DNA of 64,000 bases from Hyphomicrobiales bacterium. Its GTDB lineage: Bacteria > Pseudomonadota > Alphaproteobacteria > Rhizobiales > Beijerinckiaceae. The DNA is taken from positions 1 to 64,000 of the forward strand of contig JANXWK010000007.1 in NCBI GenBank assembly GCA_025351165.1, given 5' to 3'. The notes under the pieces are model-generated. The model had not been told where the DNA came from. It did not search any database and saw only the letters and a program-made list of their open reading frames with translations. The position numbers and the translations under genes are program-made. Shown here piece after piece: positions 47,310 through 55,606 of this stretch; the first letter of the stretch is position 1, and each line of letters starts with the position of its first letter.

Positions 47310-48745
47310 GTGCCACAAAATGTTTGGTATTGCCGAGTACTATGAAGTGGTCTGGCAAATTCCTCATATCCTGTCCGCTCTTCGTATGGATTTGAAAGTA
47401 CATTTAGCAGTTTTTCAAATTGCTCGTAATTATTTTCCATGATGGCTAAATCTATAGTTTTTTCAACAAGATGGTTACGTGGAATGTAAACGGGATTAGA
47501 CCGCTTTATGAGTTCCAAATGTTCATTTTTACTCTGAGGTTCTTTGTTCATACGTTCTGTTAAACTTTGCATCCAAATTTGCAGATCCACATCATCAAAA
47601 AGCGTATGAGACGAAGACAAAGTTTGAAAAAATAATGTGTAATCCTGTTTTTTCTTGGCTAATAAAACCAGTAAATCGCCTATGAGCTGTTTATCACCCT
47701 CCTGCTCCATAAAAAGTCCAAGCTTTGCCCTTAAACCTTTAAAATAGGCTGTTTCAAATGCGGGTGCAAAATTATTAATAGACGTTTGTGCCATGTTTAA
47801 CGCGTCAGTTTCCTCGTTTGCCATAAGCGGCATAAGAGTTTCAGCAAATCGCGCCAAATTCCACTGTGTAATTTTGGGCTGATTTGCGTAAGCATAGCGT
47901 CCTTGAGCATCAATAGAGCTAAAAACTGTTTTAGGGTCGTAGATATCCATAAACGCACAAGGCCCATAATCAACTGTCTCACCTGATATGCTCATATTAT
48001 CTGTATTCATTACTCCGTGGATAAAACCAATATTCTGCCATTGCGCGACAGTTTTAGCTTGGCTTATGATAACAGCATCCAAAAATGCTACATATGGGTT
48101 TGAAGCTAGCGCTGCATCTGGATAATGACGGGCAATTGCATAATCTGCGAGTATTTTGACTGCTTCGACATCGTTTTGCGCAGCAAAATATTGAAACGTG
48201 CCAATACGTATATGGCTTGCTGCGACCCGCGTTAAAACTGCTCCTGGCAAGATCTTGTCCCGTATGACTTTTTCGCCTGTAGTTACACATGCCAAGGCAC
48301 GCGTTGTTGGTATACCAAGGGCAAACATGGCTTCACTTATAATATATTCGCGCAACACTGGTCCCAAAGCTGCACGTCCATCACCCCTTCTGGAATAAGG
48401 TGTGGGTCCTGATCCTTTCAATTGGATATCACGACGTCCATTTTTACCAATAATCTCGCCTAGCAGAATGGCACGTCCATCACCAAGCTGCGGTGTAAAA
48501 TGGCCAAACTGATGACCTGCATAAATTGCTGCTATTGGCTCTGCCTGGTCTGGAACAAAGTTCCCAGCTAACATATCAACTCCTTCATCTGAAGATAGCC
48601 AATTCTCATCAAGCCCTAGTTCCTTGGCCAAAGGCACATTCAATTTTAAAAGTTTGGGCGTGCTTACCGTTGTAGGAGAAACATGCGAGAAGAATCGTTT
48701 TGGCAAACGGGCGTAAGAATTATCAAACGAGATATTTTGTCGCAT
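47306..48745 (-). CDS. selO: Protein adenylyltransferase SelO (YdiU)
   Basis: A pseudokinase-fold enzyme that transfers AMP from ATP to Ser, Thr and Tyr of target proteins; E. coli SelO modifies proteins of redox homeostasis. 479 residues. Conserved blocks: QLGDGRAILLGEI, GSGPTPYSRRGDGRAALGPVLREY and the active-site stretch HGVMNTDNMSISGETVDYGP (His243-). The third residue from the end is cysteine (FCGT), the position of selenocysteine in eukaryotic SelO. ATG 48745 has AAGGA 7 nt upstream and is preferred to a TTG at 48766. Confidence 0.95.
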   Translation of the reverse strand: MRQNISFDNSYARLPKRFFSHVSPTTVSTPKLLKLNVPLAKELGLDENWLSSDEGVDMLAGNFVPDQAEPIAAIYAGHQFGHFTPQLGDGRAILLGEIIGKNGRRDIQLKGSGPTPYSRRGDGRAALGPVLREYIISEAMFALGIPTTRALACVTTGEKVIRDKILPGAVLTRVAASHIRIGTFQYFAAQNDVEAVKILADYAIARHYPDAALASNPYVAFLDAVIISQAKTVAQWQNIGFIHGVMNTDNMSISGETVDYGPCAFMDIYDPKTVFSSIDAQGRYAYANQPKITQWNLARFAETLMPLMANEETDALNMAQTSINNFAPAFETAYFKGLRAKLGLFMEQEGDKQLIGDLLVLLAKKKQDYTLFFQTLSSSHTLFDDVDLQIWMQSLTERMNKEPQSKNEHLELIKRSNPVYIPRNHLVEKTIDLAIMENNYEQFEKLLNVLSNPYEERTGYEEFARPLHSTRQYQTFCGT

Positions 48746-48756
48746 TTTACAATCCT

Positions 48757-48785
48757 TTGGACTCAAGCTATGTATGGTCTATCTT
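48757..48785 (+). promoter_or_regulatory. Candidate promoter of the small transcript
   Basis: TTGGAC (48757-48762), 17-nt spacer, TATCTT (48780-48785). Predicted start about 48792, only a few bases before the extended Shine-Dalgarno. The site lies divergent from selO, whose ATG is at 48745. Confidence 0.45.
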
Positions 48786-48809
48786 TAACAATCGAAAGGA
48801 GGTGATCCT

Positions 48810-48875
48810 GTGTCTCATTGTCTCAATCTACGGTCTTTAGGTCTCTGGGTTGTCTCACCGGATTTCTTCCAGTGA
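48810..48875 (+). CDS. 21-residue peptide behind a perfect Shine-Dalgarno
   Basis: GTG at 48810, TGA at 48873-48875. The peptide starts MSHCLNLR, contains LGLWVV and ends SPDFFQ. AAAGGAGGTGATCC (48795-48808) is complementary over all 14 nt to the bacterial 16S 3' tail, and AGGAGG is 7 nt from the GTG. Such a strong site is unlikely by chance and argues for heavy ribosome binding. Whether the peptide or the act of translation matters is not known. Confidence 0.55.
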   Translation: MSHCLNLRSLGLWVVSPDFFQ

Positions 48876-48912
48876 GCTTTCATGTGATCTAGTAAGATCG
48901 CAGTGACAATGG

Positions 48913-48950
48913 AAAGGCTACCTCTTAATACAGGTAGCTTTTCTTGTTTT
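48913..48950 (+). terminator. Intrinsic terminator upstream of yaiI
   Basis: AAAGGCTACCT pairs with AGGTAGCTTTT (one G-U pair) over an 8-nt loop, followed by TTCTTGTTTT. A textbook terminator lying immediately before a coding gene on the same strand. Confidence 0.82.
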
Positions 48951-48963
48951 GAAAAAAAATATT

Positions 48964-49419
48964 ATGACCATTGAAATTCTTGTTGATGCTGATGCATGCC
49001 CTGTAAAAAATGAAATTTATAAAGTTGCAGCACGATACTGCCTTAAAACATTTATTGTTAGCAATAGTTTCATCAATGTTCCACATGATGCCCTGATTGA
49101 ACTTATCATCGTTGCTAATACATTTGACTCAGCTGACGATTGGATTGCAGAATATTGCTCCTCACACAGCATTGTTATTACGACAGATGTTCCACTGGCA
49201 CATCGTGCCGTTAAAATTGGAAGTACTGTACTTGCTCCAAATGGCAAGAAATTGAACGAAAATTCAATTGGTATGCAGCTTGCGACGCGTGATCTCATGG
49301 ATAACCTGCGTGTAGGAGGGCAAATGACAGGCGGGCCCAAGCCATTTTCTGCTCGTGACCGATCCAATTTTTTACAAAGCCTTGATCAGGCAATTATAGA
49401 TCTCAAAAGGCGGCCGTAA
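48964..49419 (+). CDS. yaiI: YaiI/YqxD family protein (DUF188)
   Basis: 151 residues with the PIN-like YaiI/YqxD signature: ILVDADACPVKNEIYKVAARY at 4-24, DSADDWIAEY, IVITTDVPLAHRAVKIG and GGPKPFSARDRSNFLQ. Function unknown; a nuclease-like fold has been proposed for the family. ATG 48964 gives the canonical N-terminus; an in-frame TTG at 48949 lies in the terminator T-run. No Shine-Dalgarno precedes the ATG, unusual among its neighbours. Confidence 0.92.
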   Translation: MTIEILVDADACPVKNEIYKVAARYCLKTFIVSNSFINVPHDALIELIIVANTFDSADDWIAEYCSSHSIVITTDVPLAHRAVKIGSTVLAPNGKKLNENSIGMQLATRDLMDNLRVGGQMTGGPKPFSARDRSNFLQSLDQAIIDLKRRP

Positions 49420-49432
49420 ACCTAAATTGCCG

Positions 49433-50536
49433 TCACTGGGGTGGCACTGTTGCTGATAGTTTACGCCCCAACTCAATTGAGGGTGCTTCAATAAATCGGT
49501 AGGCAAGCCCTGCCACAGCAAGCGAGAGCACCGATGCTGGTACAAGATAGGCCCAAACAGGCATTTTTCCGTAAAATAAATGTGTAGCTGCTATTAAAAT
49601 AGGCAAATGGAACAGATACAGGCTGTAAGATACTCGGCCCAGCCATTTAAGAGGGGTGATATGCAGCAGGTTTTGAATTGGGCTCGAACCCAGTGTTAGG
49701 CCTATAATCAGAACAGCTCCAAGCCCCCCAACAAAATCATTATATGATGTAAGGGTAGCGCCTGCTACCAGCCAGAGCATCAGTTTGAAATACCAAGGCA
49801 GTTTTATGGCAAACCATTTTATACTATCCATATGCATTGCCATAATAAGACCGCATGCAAAAAATACTGTAAAATGCATTGTGCCAAGCACACCCTCCAG
49901 CCAGTCATTATTATGAAAAGGGGCATGATCAAGATTAAAATAACTCAACAGACCTTCTATCAACACTGTAAAACCAAGCGCCAGGCAGAAGAATATCGGT
50001 AGACCTGCATAATGTGCAATTATGAAAACAAGCGGGAACAGAAGTGAAATACGCATTTCATAGGCTAGGCTCCAAACTACACTGTTCAAGGATGCATCCT
50101 GCGGTCGATTAATCATTAGCGCATGCCCAGTAATAATATCTGCCCCTGCTCCATTACTCCAGTTTTTATTGAACCATTGAGAAAGATCAGCAATAAACTC
50201 TGGCTGAACGTAAAAATAGAGAAGAACCGAGAACAAAAGAGCCGCAATATAAGGAGGATAAATACGGCATACACGACGGATCACGAAGCTTTTATATGAG
50301 CTGTTTTTTGAATTGAGGAGTGACAGGCCAAGCGCAAATCCACTCAACACAAAGAAAATTATAACAGCAGGCCTTCCAACCATAATAACACGCAGAGGCG
50401 TCCATTTTATATAAGGCACAATGTATGTTTGAGCAATTGAATCTGGCAGCGCCAGGAAACAGTGATTAAGCAGCACTGCAAAAGCTGCAAGCCCACGAAT
50501 GGAATCCAGAAAGTACAATCTCATATGCATGCTCAT
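49433..50536 (-). CDS. Acyltransferase 3 family membrane protein
   Basis: 367 residues with about ten hydrophobic segments. It begins LYFLDSIRGLAAFAVLLNHCFL, the Acyl_transf_3 signature with the catalytic-type histidine, and has FFVLSGFALGLSLL followed by VIRRVCRIYPPYIAALL. The family O-acetylates surface polysaccharides, lipids or peptidoglycan; the substrate here cannot be inferred. Convergent with yaiI, 13 nt apart. Confidence 0.9.
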   Translation of the reverse strand: MSMHMRLYFLDSIRGLAAFAVLLNHCFLALPDSIAQTYIVPYIKWTPLRVIMVGRPAVIIFFVLSGFALGLSLLNSKNSSYKSFVIRRVCRIYPPYIAALLFSVLLYFYVQPEFIADLSQWFNKNWSNGAGADIITGHALMINRPQDASLNSVVWSLAYEMRISLLFPLVFIIAHYAGLPIFFCLALGFTVLIEGLLSYFNLDHAPFHNNDWLEGVLGTMHFTVFFACGLIMAMHMDSIKWFAIKLPWYFKLMLWLVAGATLTSYNDFVGGLGAVLIIGLTLGSSPIQNLLHITPLKWLGRVSYSLYLFHLPILIAATHLFYGKMPVWAYLVPASVLSLAVAGLAYRFIEAPSIELGRKLSATVPPQ

Positions 50537-50628
50537 AATCGGTTAAGTTAAAATTTAATAAGACGGAGCATGAGGCTAAAATAATTAAAGTTTGTATATT
50601 TTGAAAATTTTTAAAATAAAACGTTTTT

Positions 50629-50698
50629 TGTAAGGTTGCTGTAAGTTTCATGATTAATAAAGAATTAAGCCGACTTAAATTATTACAAAATTTAAGTC
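50629..50698 (+). promoter_or_regulatory. Direct-repeat promoter module of orphan gene B
   Basis: TGTAAGGTT (50629-50637) and TGTAAGTTT (50640-50648), 11 bp apart. Then ATAAAGAATT (50657-50666) and a 9-bp inverted pair GACTTAAAT/ATTTAAGTC (50672-50698). Order, spacing and sequence parallel the module before the gene at 41699-42214. Confidence 0.55.
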
Positions 50699-50725
50699 TT
50701 AAAATAAATTATAAGGATTTATAAA

Positions 50726-51172
50726 ATGAGTGACCTCAGCTATTCAGCTATATTAAGTAAACTTAATACAACTCCAGTCTGTGAACTGGATGATACTAAA
50801 AAGTGGGATAAGAGCTTATTAAAGCATTTAGGCTGGAGAGGTATTGAAGGCAAAGGTCAATATAAAATCGGGTTTGATAATAATGCAGGTCATTGTAATT
50901 TTGTTATCATTGGAAAAAATGGAATTAAAAATATTAAATCCGATGTCAATGATGATTACAAAAATAGTGGTTATAGAGGAGCTACATTAAAGGCTGAGGC
51001 CGAACTAAGAAGCACATCGGCAAATAAGCTTACACCATATGATCTTGATACAAAAATTTCAAAGTCAAAAGTTAATATCTTGGAACCTAAGCTCAATACT
51101 GCTCAAAAAAAATCTGGTAAGCTTCAAAATCCTAAACCAGAGAATTTTCCAAGAAATATTACAGTTAGATAA
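50726..51172 (+). CDS. Orphan hypothetical protein B (shared-promoter gene)
   Basis: 148 residues, no family recognised, no signal peptide or membrane segment. An N-terminal helical stretch (SDLSYSAILSKLNTTPVCEL) leads into a glycine-rich probable beta region (GWRGIEGKGQYKIGFDNNAGHCNFVIIGKNG). A Lys/Asn/Pro-rich, probably disordered tail follows, ending PRNITVR. TAAGGA lies 8 nt before the ATG. Coding DNA is strongly AT-rich relative to neighbours. It shares no evident protein similarity with orphan A, but its upstream region does. Confidence 0.7.
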   Translation: MSDLSYSAILSKLNTTPVCELDDTKKWDKSLLKHLGWRGIEGKGQYKIGFDNNAGHCNFVIIGKNGIKNIKSDVNDDYKNSGYRGATLKAEAELRSTSANKLTPYDLDTKISKSKVNILEPKLNTAQKKSGKLQNPKPENFPRNITVR

Positions 51173-51177
51173 ATGGT

Positions 51178-52293
51178 TTAAAATATTACCACGGATCTGA
51201 TGCTTTTACCTTCATGCATCAGATCAAAAGCTGTATTTATCTGTTCTAATGGCATAGAGTGGGTAATAAGATCATTGATATTTATCTTGCCCTCCATGTA
51301 CCAGTCTACAATTTTTGGTACATCCGTACGACCACGTGCGCCTCCAAAAGCAGAACCTCGCCAATTACGGCCTGTAACAAGCTGGAATGGCCGTGTTGAA
51401 ATTTCCTGACCTGAGGGCGCAACGCCCACAATAATGCTCGTACCCCAGCCTCGATGAGTACATTCCAAAGCTTGGCGCATGGTTACAGTGTTACCAACGC
51501 ATTCAAAGGAAAAATCTGCACCGCCATCTGTTAAATCGGTAATGGCTTGAACAACTTTATCACGTCCTATTTCATCAGGATTAACAAAATGCGTCATGCC
51601 AAATTTACGCGCCATTTCAACTTTTGATGGATTGAGATCAACACCGATGATTTTATCAGCACCGACCATTCGTGCGCCCTGAATAACATTTAAACCGATA
51701 CCACCAAGGCCAAAAACAACCACGTTTGCACCAGGCCAAACTTTAGCAGTGTAAATAACCGCTCCTATACCAGTGGTAACACCGCAGCCAATGTAACAGA
51801 TTTTATCAAATGGCGCGTCTTCACGCACTTTGGCCACTGCAATTTCAGGCAGTACTGTAAAGTTAGAGAAAGTTGAGCAGCCCATGTAGTGAAAAACAGG
51901 GTTTGTCGCTTCACATTTAAACCGGCTTGTACCGTTAGGCATGACGCCTTGCCCCTGAGTGCTACGAATGGCAGTACAAAGGTTTGATCGTTGCGAAAGG
52001 CATGTTTTGCAGGAGCGGCATTCAGGTGTGTAAAGCGGAATTACATGATCACCAATTTTAACACTTGTAACCCCAGAGCCAATCTCGCGTACAATTCCTG
52101 CCCCCTCATGGCCTAAAATAGCAGGAAATTTACCCTCTGAATCCAGACCAGACAATGTATAGGCATCCGTATGACATACACCCGTTGCCATAATCTCAAT
52201 AAGGACCTCGCCAGCTTTTGGCCCTTCAAGATTTACGGTTTCAATGGTTAGAGGCTTGTTGGCCTCCCATGCTACGGCCGCCCTTGTTTTCAT
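51178..52293 (-). CDS. frmA: S-(hydroxymethyl)glutathione dehydrogenase (class III alcohol dehydrogenase)
   Basis: Oxidises the glutathione adduct of formaldehyde to S-formylglutathione with NAD. 371 residues: catalytic zinc site ATGVCHTDAYTLSG and GHEGAGIV, structural zinc cysteines CRSCKTCLSQRSNLC, and the Rossmann GLGGIGLNVIQGARMVGA. GVAPSGQEISTRPFQLVTGR is typical of class III. Lies 9 nt after aapP on the same strand; a functional link is not evident. Confidence 0.96.
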   Translation of the reverse strand: MKTRAAVAWEANKPLTIETVNLEGPKAGEVLIEIMATGVCHTDAYTLSGLDSEGKFPAILGHEGAGIVREIGSGVTSVKIGDHVIPLYTPECRSCKTCLSQRSNLCTAIRSTQGQGVMPNGTSRFKCEATNPVFHYMGCSTFSNFTVLPEIAVAKVREDAPFDKICYIGCGVTTGIGAVIYTAKVWPGANVVVFGLGGIGLNVIQGARMVGADKIIGVDLNPSKVEMARKFGMTHFVNPDEIGRDKVVQAITDLTDGGADFSFECVGNTVTMRQALECTHRGWGTSIIVGVAPSGQEISTRPFQLVTGRNWRGSAFGGARGRTDVPKIVDWYMEGKININDLITHSMPLEQINTAFDLMHEGKSIRSVVIF

Positions 52294-52302
52294 TACAAAA
52301 CC

Positions 52303-53067
52303 TTAATGTAAAATCTGGCTTAAAAATTCTTTGGTGCGTTCGTGCTGTGGGTTTTTAAAGAATTCATCCGGCGTGTTCATTTCAACAACCTGTCCACGGT
52401 CCATGAATATTACGCGGTCAGCTACCTGACGCGCAAAGCCCATTTCGTGGGTTACGCAAAGCATTGTCATACCCTCATGGGCAAGGCTAACCATTGTGTC
52501 CAGAACTTCCTTCACCATTTCTGGATCAAGTGCTGAGGTCGGCTCATCGAAGAGCATAATTTTGGGTGACATGCATAAAGAGCGTGCAATTGCCACGCGC
52601 TGCTGTTGTCCGCCTGAAAGCTGGCCTGGAAATTTATTGGCCTGCTCAGGAATTTTGACGCGGTTTAAAAAATGCATCGCAATTTCCTCAGCATCTTTTT
52701 TGGGCATTTTCTTGACCCAGATGGGTGCAAGGGTGCAGTTTTCCAAAATGGTGAGATGCGGAAACAGGTTAAAGTGCTGGAACACCATTCCAACTTCACG
52801 CCGCACTTCGTCAATCTTTTTAAGATCTGCGGTAAGCTCTATGCCATCGACAATAATCTGTCCCTTTTGGTGCTCTTCCAAACGATTTATACAACGTATC
52901 ATTGTTGATTTGCCAGAGCCTGATGGGCCGCAGATGACTATTTTTTCACCACGTGTAACTTTGAGATTTATATCCCGAAGAACATGAAAATCGCCATACC
53001 ATTTATTTACGCCAAGCATTTCTATTGCAGTTTCTGTTTTTAATGCTGTCGGCTTTATATTTAACAT
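52303..53067 (-). CDS. aapP: General L-amino acid ABC transporter ATPase
   Basis: The ATP-hydrolysing subunit of the Aap broad-specificity amino-acid importer. 254 residues: Walker [20 protein letters not shown]-loop [16 protein letters not shown], signature [15 protein letters not shown], Walker [17 protein letters not shown]. Follows aapM by 11 nt, completing aapJQMP. Confidence 0.95.
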   Translation of the reverse strand: MLNIKPTALKTETAIEMLGVNKWYGDFHVLRDINLKVTRGEKIVICGPSGSGKSTMIRCINRLEEHQKGQIIVDGIELTADLKKIDEVRREVGMVFQHFNLFPHLTILENCTLAPIWVKKMPKKDAEEIAMHFLNRVKIPEQANKFPGQLSGGQQQRVAIARSLCMSPKIMLFDEPTSALDPEMVKEVLDTMVSLAHEGMTMLCVTHEMGFARQVADRVIFMDRGQVVEMNTPDEFFKNPQHERTKEFLSQILH

Positions 53068-53078
53068 ATCTGTACTCC

Positions 53079-54242
53079 TTAGCGCTTATCGGCAATTGCC
53101 AAGCGCGTCTCAATTGTGCGGGCATAGCTGGACATACTGTAGCAGCATACGAAATAAAACGCGGCTGCGAATAGCCAGCCAGTTGTACTTGTGACAGGTG
53201 TAGCCCAATCAGGATTTTTAAAAGAGGCCTGCAACGTATTTACAAAATCAAAAATACCTACAGTCGAGACAAGTGTTGTATCCTTGAAAAGTGCCACGTT
53301 GCTGTTTACAATGTTTGGCAGGGTTGCTTTAAGGGCCTGCGGCAGAATGATCAGCCTCATGGACTGCCAATAACTCAGCCCCATAGCGTTTGCACCTTCG
53401 TACTGCCCTTTGGGCAAAGCCTGAAGCCCAGCACGAACGACCTCTGCCATGTAAGCTGCAGAAAACAGTACAACTGCAACCAAAGCTCTTAAAAGCCTGT
53501 CAGGGTTCAAATCTGGAGGAAGGAAAAGCGGAAGCATGAAATTTGCAGCGAACAAGACTGTGATGAGAGGCACGCCGCGTACAAATTCAATGAAAATGAC
53601 ACAGAATACTTTGACAATTGGTAAATTTGAACGACGACCAAGCGCTAGCAATATACCGAGTGGCAACGAAACAACGATTCCCACTATTGCAACAATAAAA
53701 GTTACAACCATGCCGCCAAGACGTTCTGTAGTTACTTTTTCCAAACCAAGAGATGGAGCGCCCAAAAGCAATATGTAGGATACTATTGGAAGAATAATAA
53801 AAAAAGATATTGCCCCCCATGCGCGCTTAGGGGCATTTATCCACAAAACCCACACCATACTTATAAAAAACAACACGTATACTATGTTGACGCGCCACCG
53901 CAGGTCTATCGGGTAAGATCCATATATAAAATAGTTTATGTAAGTTGATATGAATGACCAACAGGCACCAGGCTCAGGCCTTGAAGCGCTGGAAAGACAT
54001 GCGCTACGATCCTGCCCTGTGAAGGTTGCATCAAAAAATGCAAAGTGTAAAAGTTGCATAAGCATGAGATAAATAAGTGCAAGTGATATAAAGGTAAGTA
54101 CTGTGTTGAACACAGTTGAAAAAAGATTGTCTCTTATCCAAGCAAGAGCACCAGTTGCACGTATGGGAGGCGGCAGCGCTTGAGTGCTTTCTTTGCGAAT
54201 AAAGCTGACTGATGGGCTGTTTGTGGAAACGGAATTTGACAT
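53079..54242 (-). CDS. aapM: General L-amino acid ABC transporter permease AapM
   Basis: 387 residues, multi-spanning. The polar-uptake permease domain is C-terminal ([65 protein letters not shown] as the EAA loop). The long N-terminal extension with an extra periplasmic part is characteristic of AapM. Starts 2 nt after aapQ. Confidence 0.95.
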   Translation of the reverse strand: MSNSVSTNSPSVSFIRKESTQALPPPIRATGALAWIRDNLFSTVFNTVLTFISLALIYLMLMQLLHFAFFDATFTGQDRSACLSSASRPEPGACWSFISTYINYFIYGSYPIDLRWRVNIVYVLFFISMVWVLWINAPKRAWGAISFFIILPIVSYILLLGAPSLGLEKVTTERLGGMVVTFIVAIVGIVVSLPLGILLALGRRSNLPIVKVFCVIFIEFVRGVPLITVLFAANFMLPLFLPPDLNPDRLLRALVAVVLFSAAYMAEVVRAGLQALPKGQYEGANAMGLSYWQSMRLIILPQALKATLPNIVNSNVALFKDTTLVSTVGIFDFVNTLQASFKNPDWATPVTSTTGWLFAAAFYFVCCYSMSSYARTIETRLAIADKR

Positions 54243-54244
54243 GT

Positions 54245-55426
54245 TTAGCGCTCCCTCAAAGCCATGCGTTGATTAAAGGCATTCATCAAGAAGGATGTAA
54301 TGAGTGAGATTGTAAGATAGACAAGCATCGTTATGCCCATGACAGGAATTGCCTGGTTTGTTTGATTAAGAACAGTTCCTGCAAAAACCTGCACGAGCTC
54401 TGGAAAAGCAATAACACTCGCCAGAGAAGAATTTTTGGTAAGATTGAGATACTGGTTGGTGAGTGGCGGCAAAATTACACGAAATGCCTGTGGCACAACA
54501 ACTAAACGCAGGTTTTGACCTGCTGTAAGACCCAGAGCGCTAGCAGCTTCTGTTTGTCCCTTTGATACAGACATTATGCCAGCGCGAACTACTTCAGCGA
54601 TGAAGGCGGCTGTGTAAATTACCAATCCTAAAAGCGCAGCTACAAATTCAATCTGCAGTGTTGCATCGCCTTGAAAACTGAATCTGGTTTTAACAGGGTA
54701 TGCAAGGCTGATTGGCATGCCAGATATAAAAAACACTGCAATAGGGAATATAACGATCAGACCCAAGAAAACCAGTCCAGTTGGTGACTGTTTACCAGTT
54801 GCAATCTGTCTATTTTTTGCCCAGTTGTAATATCCTATAAAAGCAACCAGACCTCCCAAAAAGGCATAAAAAATCAACCCGGAACCAGCCTCGAACACTG
54901 GACGTGGAGTGAAAAGACCTTGATTGGTTAGATATATTCCTGAAGTATTTTGCTTTATCTCCGTTGCACCTGGAAGATGGTGCATAAGGTCAGCAATTAG
55001 GATAAGTTGGATGAGAAGAGGAATATTACGTATAATCTGTACATACCAGTAGGCAATTTTGCTTATGAGCCAGTTACTGGACAGACGAGCAATTCCAACA
55101 ATAAATCCTAATATGGTTGCTAAAAAAATACCAATGACGGAAACAACGACTGTGTTGATAAGACCAACCCAAAAAGCAGTTCCGTAGCTAGAAAGTTCAG
55201 TAAAATCTATCAGCCTGAAACTGATTGGAAACCCGGCAACTGAATCCCAGAATCCAAGTGAAGTAACCACTCCCTGTTTGCTTAATCCTGTAACAGCATT
55301 GGTGTATGCAGCATAAAGCCCATACCCAACGAGGAAAATCATAGCGGCCTGATAAACGAATGCCCTAATTTTAGGATCGTAGAAAGGCGAAATTCGTGGT
55401 TTTTCTTCCAATTCGGCGATTGCCAT
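54245..55426 (-). CDS. aapQ: General L-amino acid ABC transporter permease AapQ
   Basis: The partner permease, about 393 residues, with GLINTVVVSVIGIFLATILGFIVGIARLS, IIRNIPLLIQLILIAD and the EAA loop AEVVRAGIMSVSKGQTEAASALGLT. A large periplasmic insert in the middle is normal for AapQ. ATG 55426 (MAIAELEEKPRISP) is preferred; TTG 55441 adds five residues. Confidence 0.94.
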   Translation of the reverse strand: MAIAELEEKPRISPFYDPKIRAFVYQAAMIFLVGYGLYAAYTNAVTGLSKQGVVTSLGFWDSVAGFPISFRLIDFTELSSYGTAFWVGLINTVVVSVIGIFLATILGFIVGIARLSSNWLISKIAYWYVQIIRNIPLLIQLILIADLMHHLPGATEIKQNTSGIYLTNQGLFTPRPVFEAGSGLIFYAFLGGLVAFIGYYNWAKNRQIATGKQSPTGLVFLGLIVIFPIAVFFISGMPISLAYPVKTRFSFQGDATLQIEFVAALLGLVIYTAAFIAEVVRAGIMSVSKGQTEAASALGLTAGQNLRLVVVPQAFRVILPPLTNQYLNLTKNSSLASVIAFPELVQVFAGTVLNQTNQAIPVMGITMLVYLTISLITSFLMNAFNQRMALRER

Positions 55427-55520
55427 TACACAGAGCCCCAAAAATTTTCTATTTATTTTCTGTCAAGGAACCAGCAATTTTGCTGTTATTTCTTTGACTG
55501 TTTCTATTTGTAATTAAACG

Positions 55521-55555
55521 ATGTGGACAGTCAGATGTTACCTGCCTGTCCACAT
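55521..55555 (-). terminator. Intercistronic hairpin between aapJ and aapQ
   Basis: ATGTGGACAG (55521-55530) pairs perfectly with CTGTCCACAT (55546-55555) over a 15-nt loop. It follows the binding-protein gene in the transcript. Such hairpins often end or protect part of the mRNA so that the binding protein outnumbers the permeases. No strong T-run follows. Confidence 0.5.
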
Positions 55556-55606
55556 TTGCTTATTTCATGATTTTGTATGTCTTATGCAACAAAAAAATAC
55601 CTGTAT

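Larger units (their letters stand above)
48792..48950 (+). ncRNA. Candidate small RNA / leader with encoded peptide
   Basis: A self-contained transcription unit of about 160 nt with promoter-like elements at 48757-48785. A perfect 14-nt Shine-Dalgarno lies at 48795-48808 and a 21-codon frame at 48810-48875. A hairpin TGTGATCT/AGATCGCA (48883-48902, loop AGTA) and an intrinsic terminator (48913-48950) complete it. The next gene, yaiI, starts 14 nt after the terminator. It could be a free-standing dual-function RNA or a leader controlling yaiI. No Rfam family was recognised by eye. Confidence 0.55.

Noticed and set aside
48795-48808. AAAGGAGGTGATCC as a fragment of reversed 16S rRNA
   Set aside because: The match to the anti-SD tail ends after 14 nt and the sequence then diverges completely; a start codon follows at ideal spacing, so it is a ribosome site rather than an rRNA remnant.
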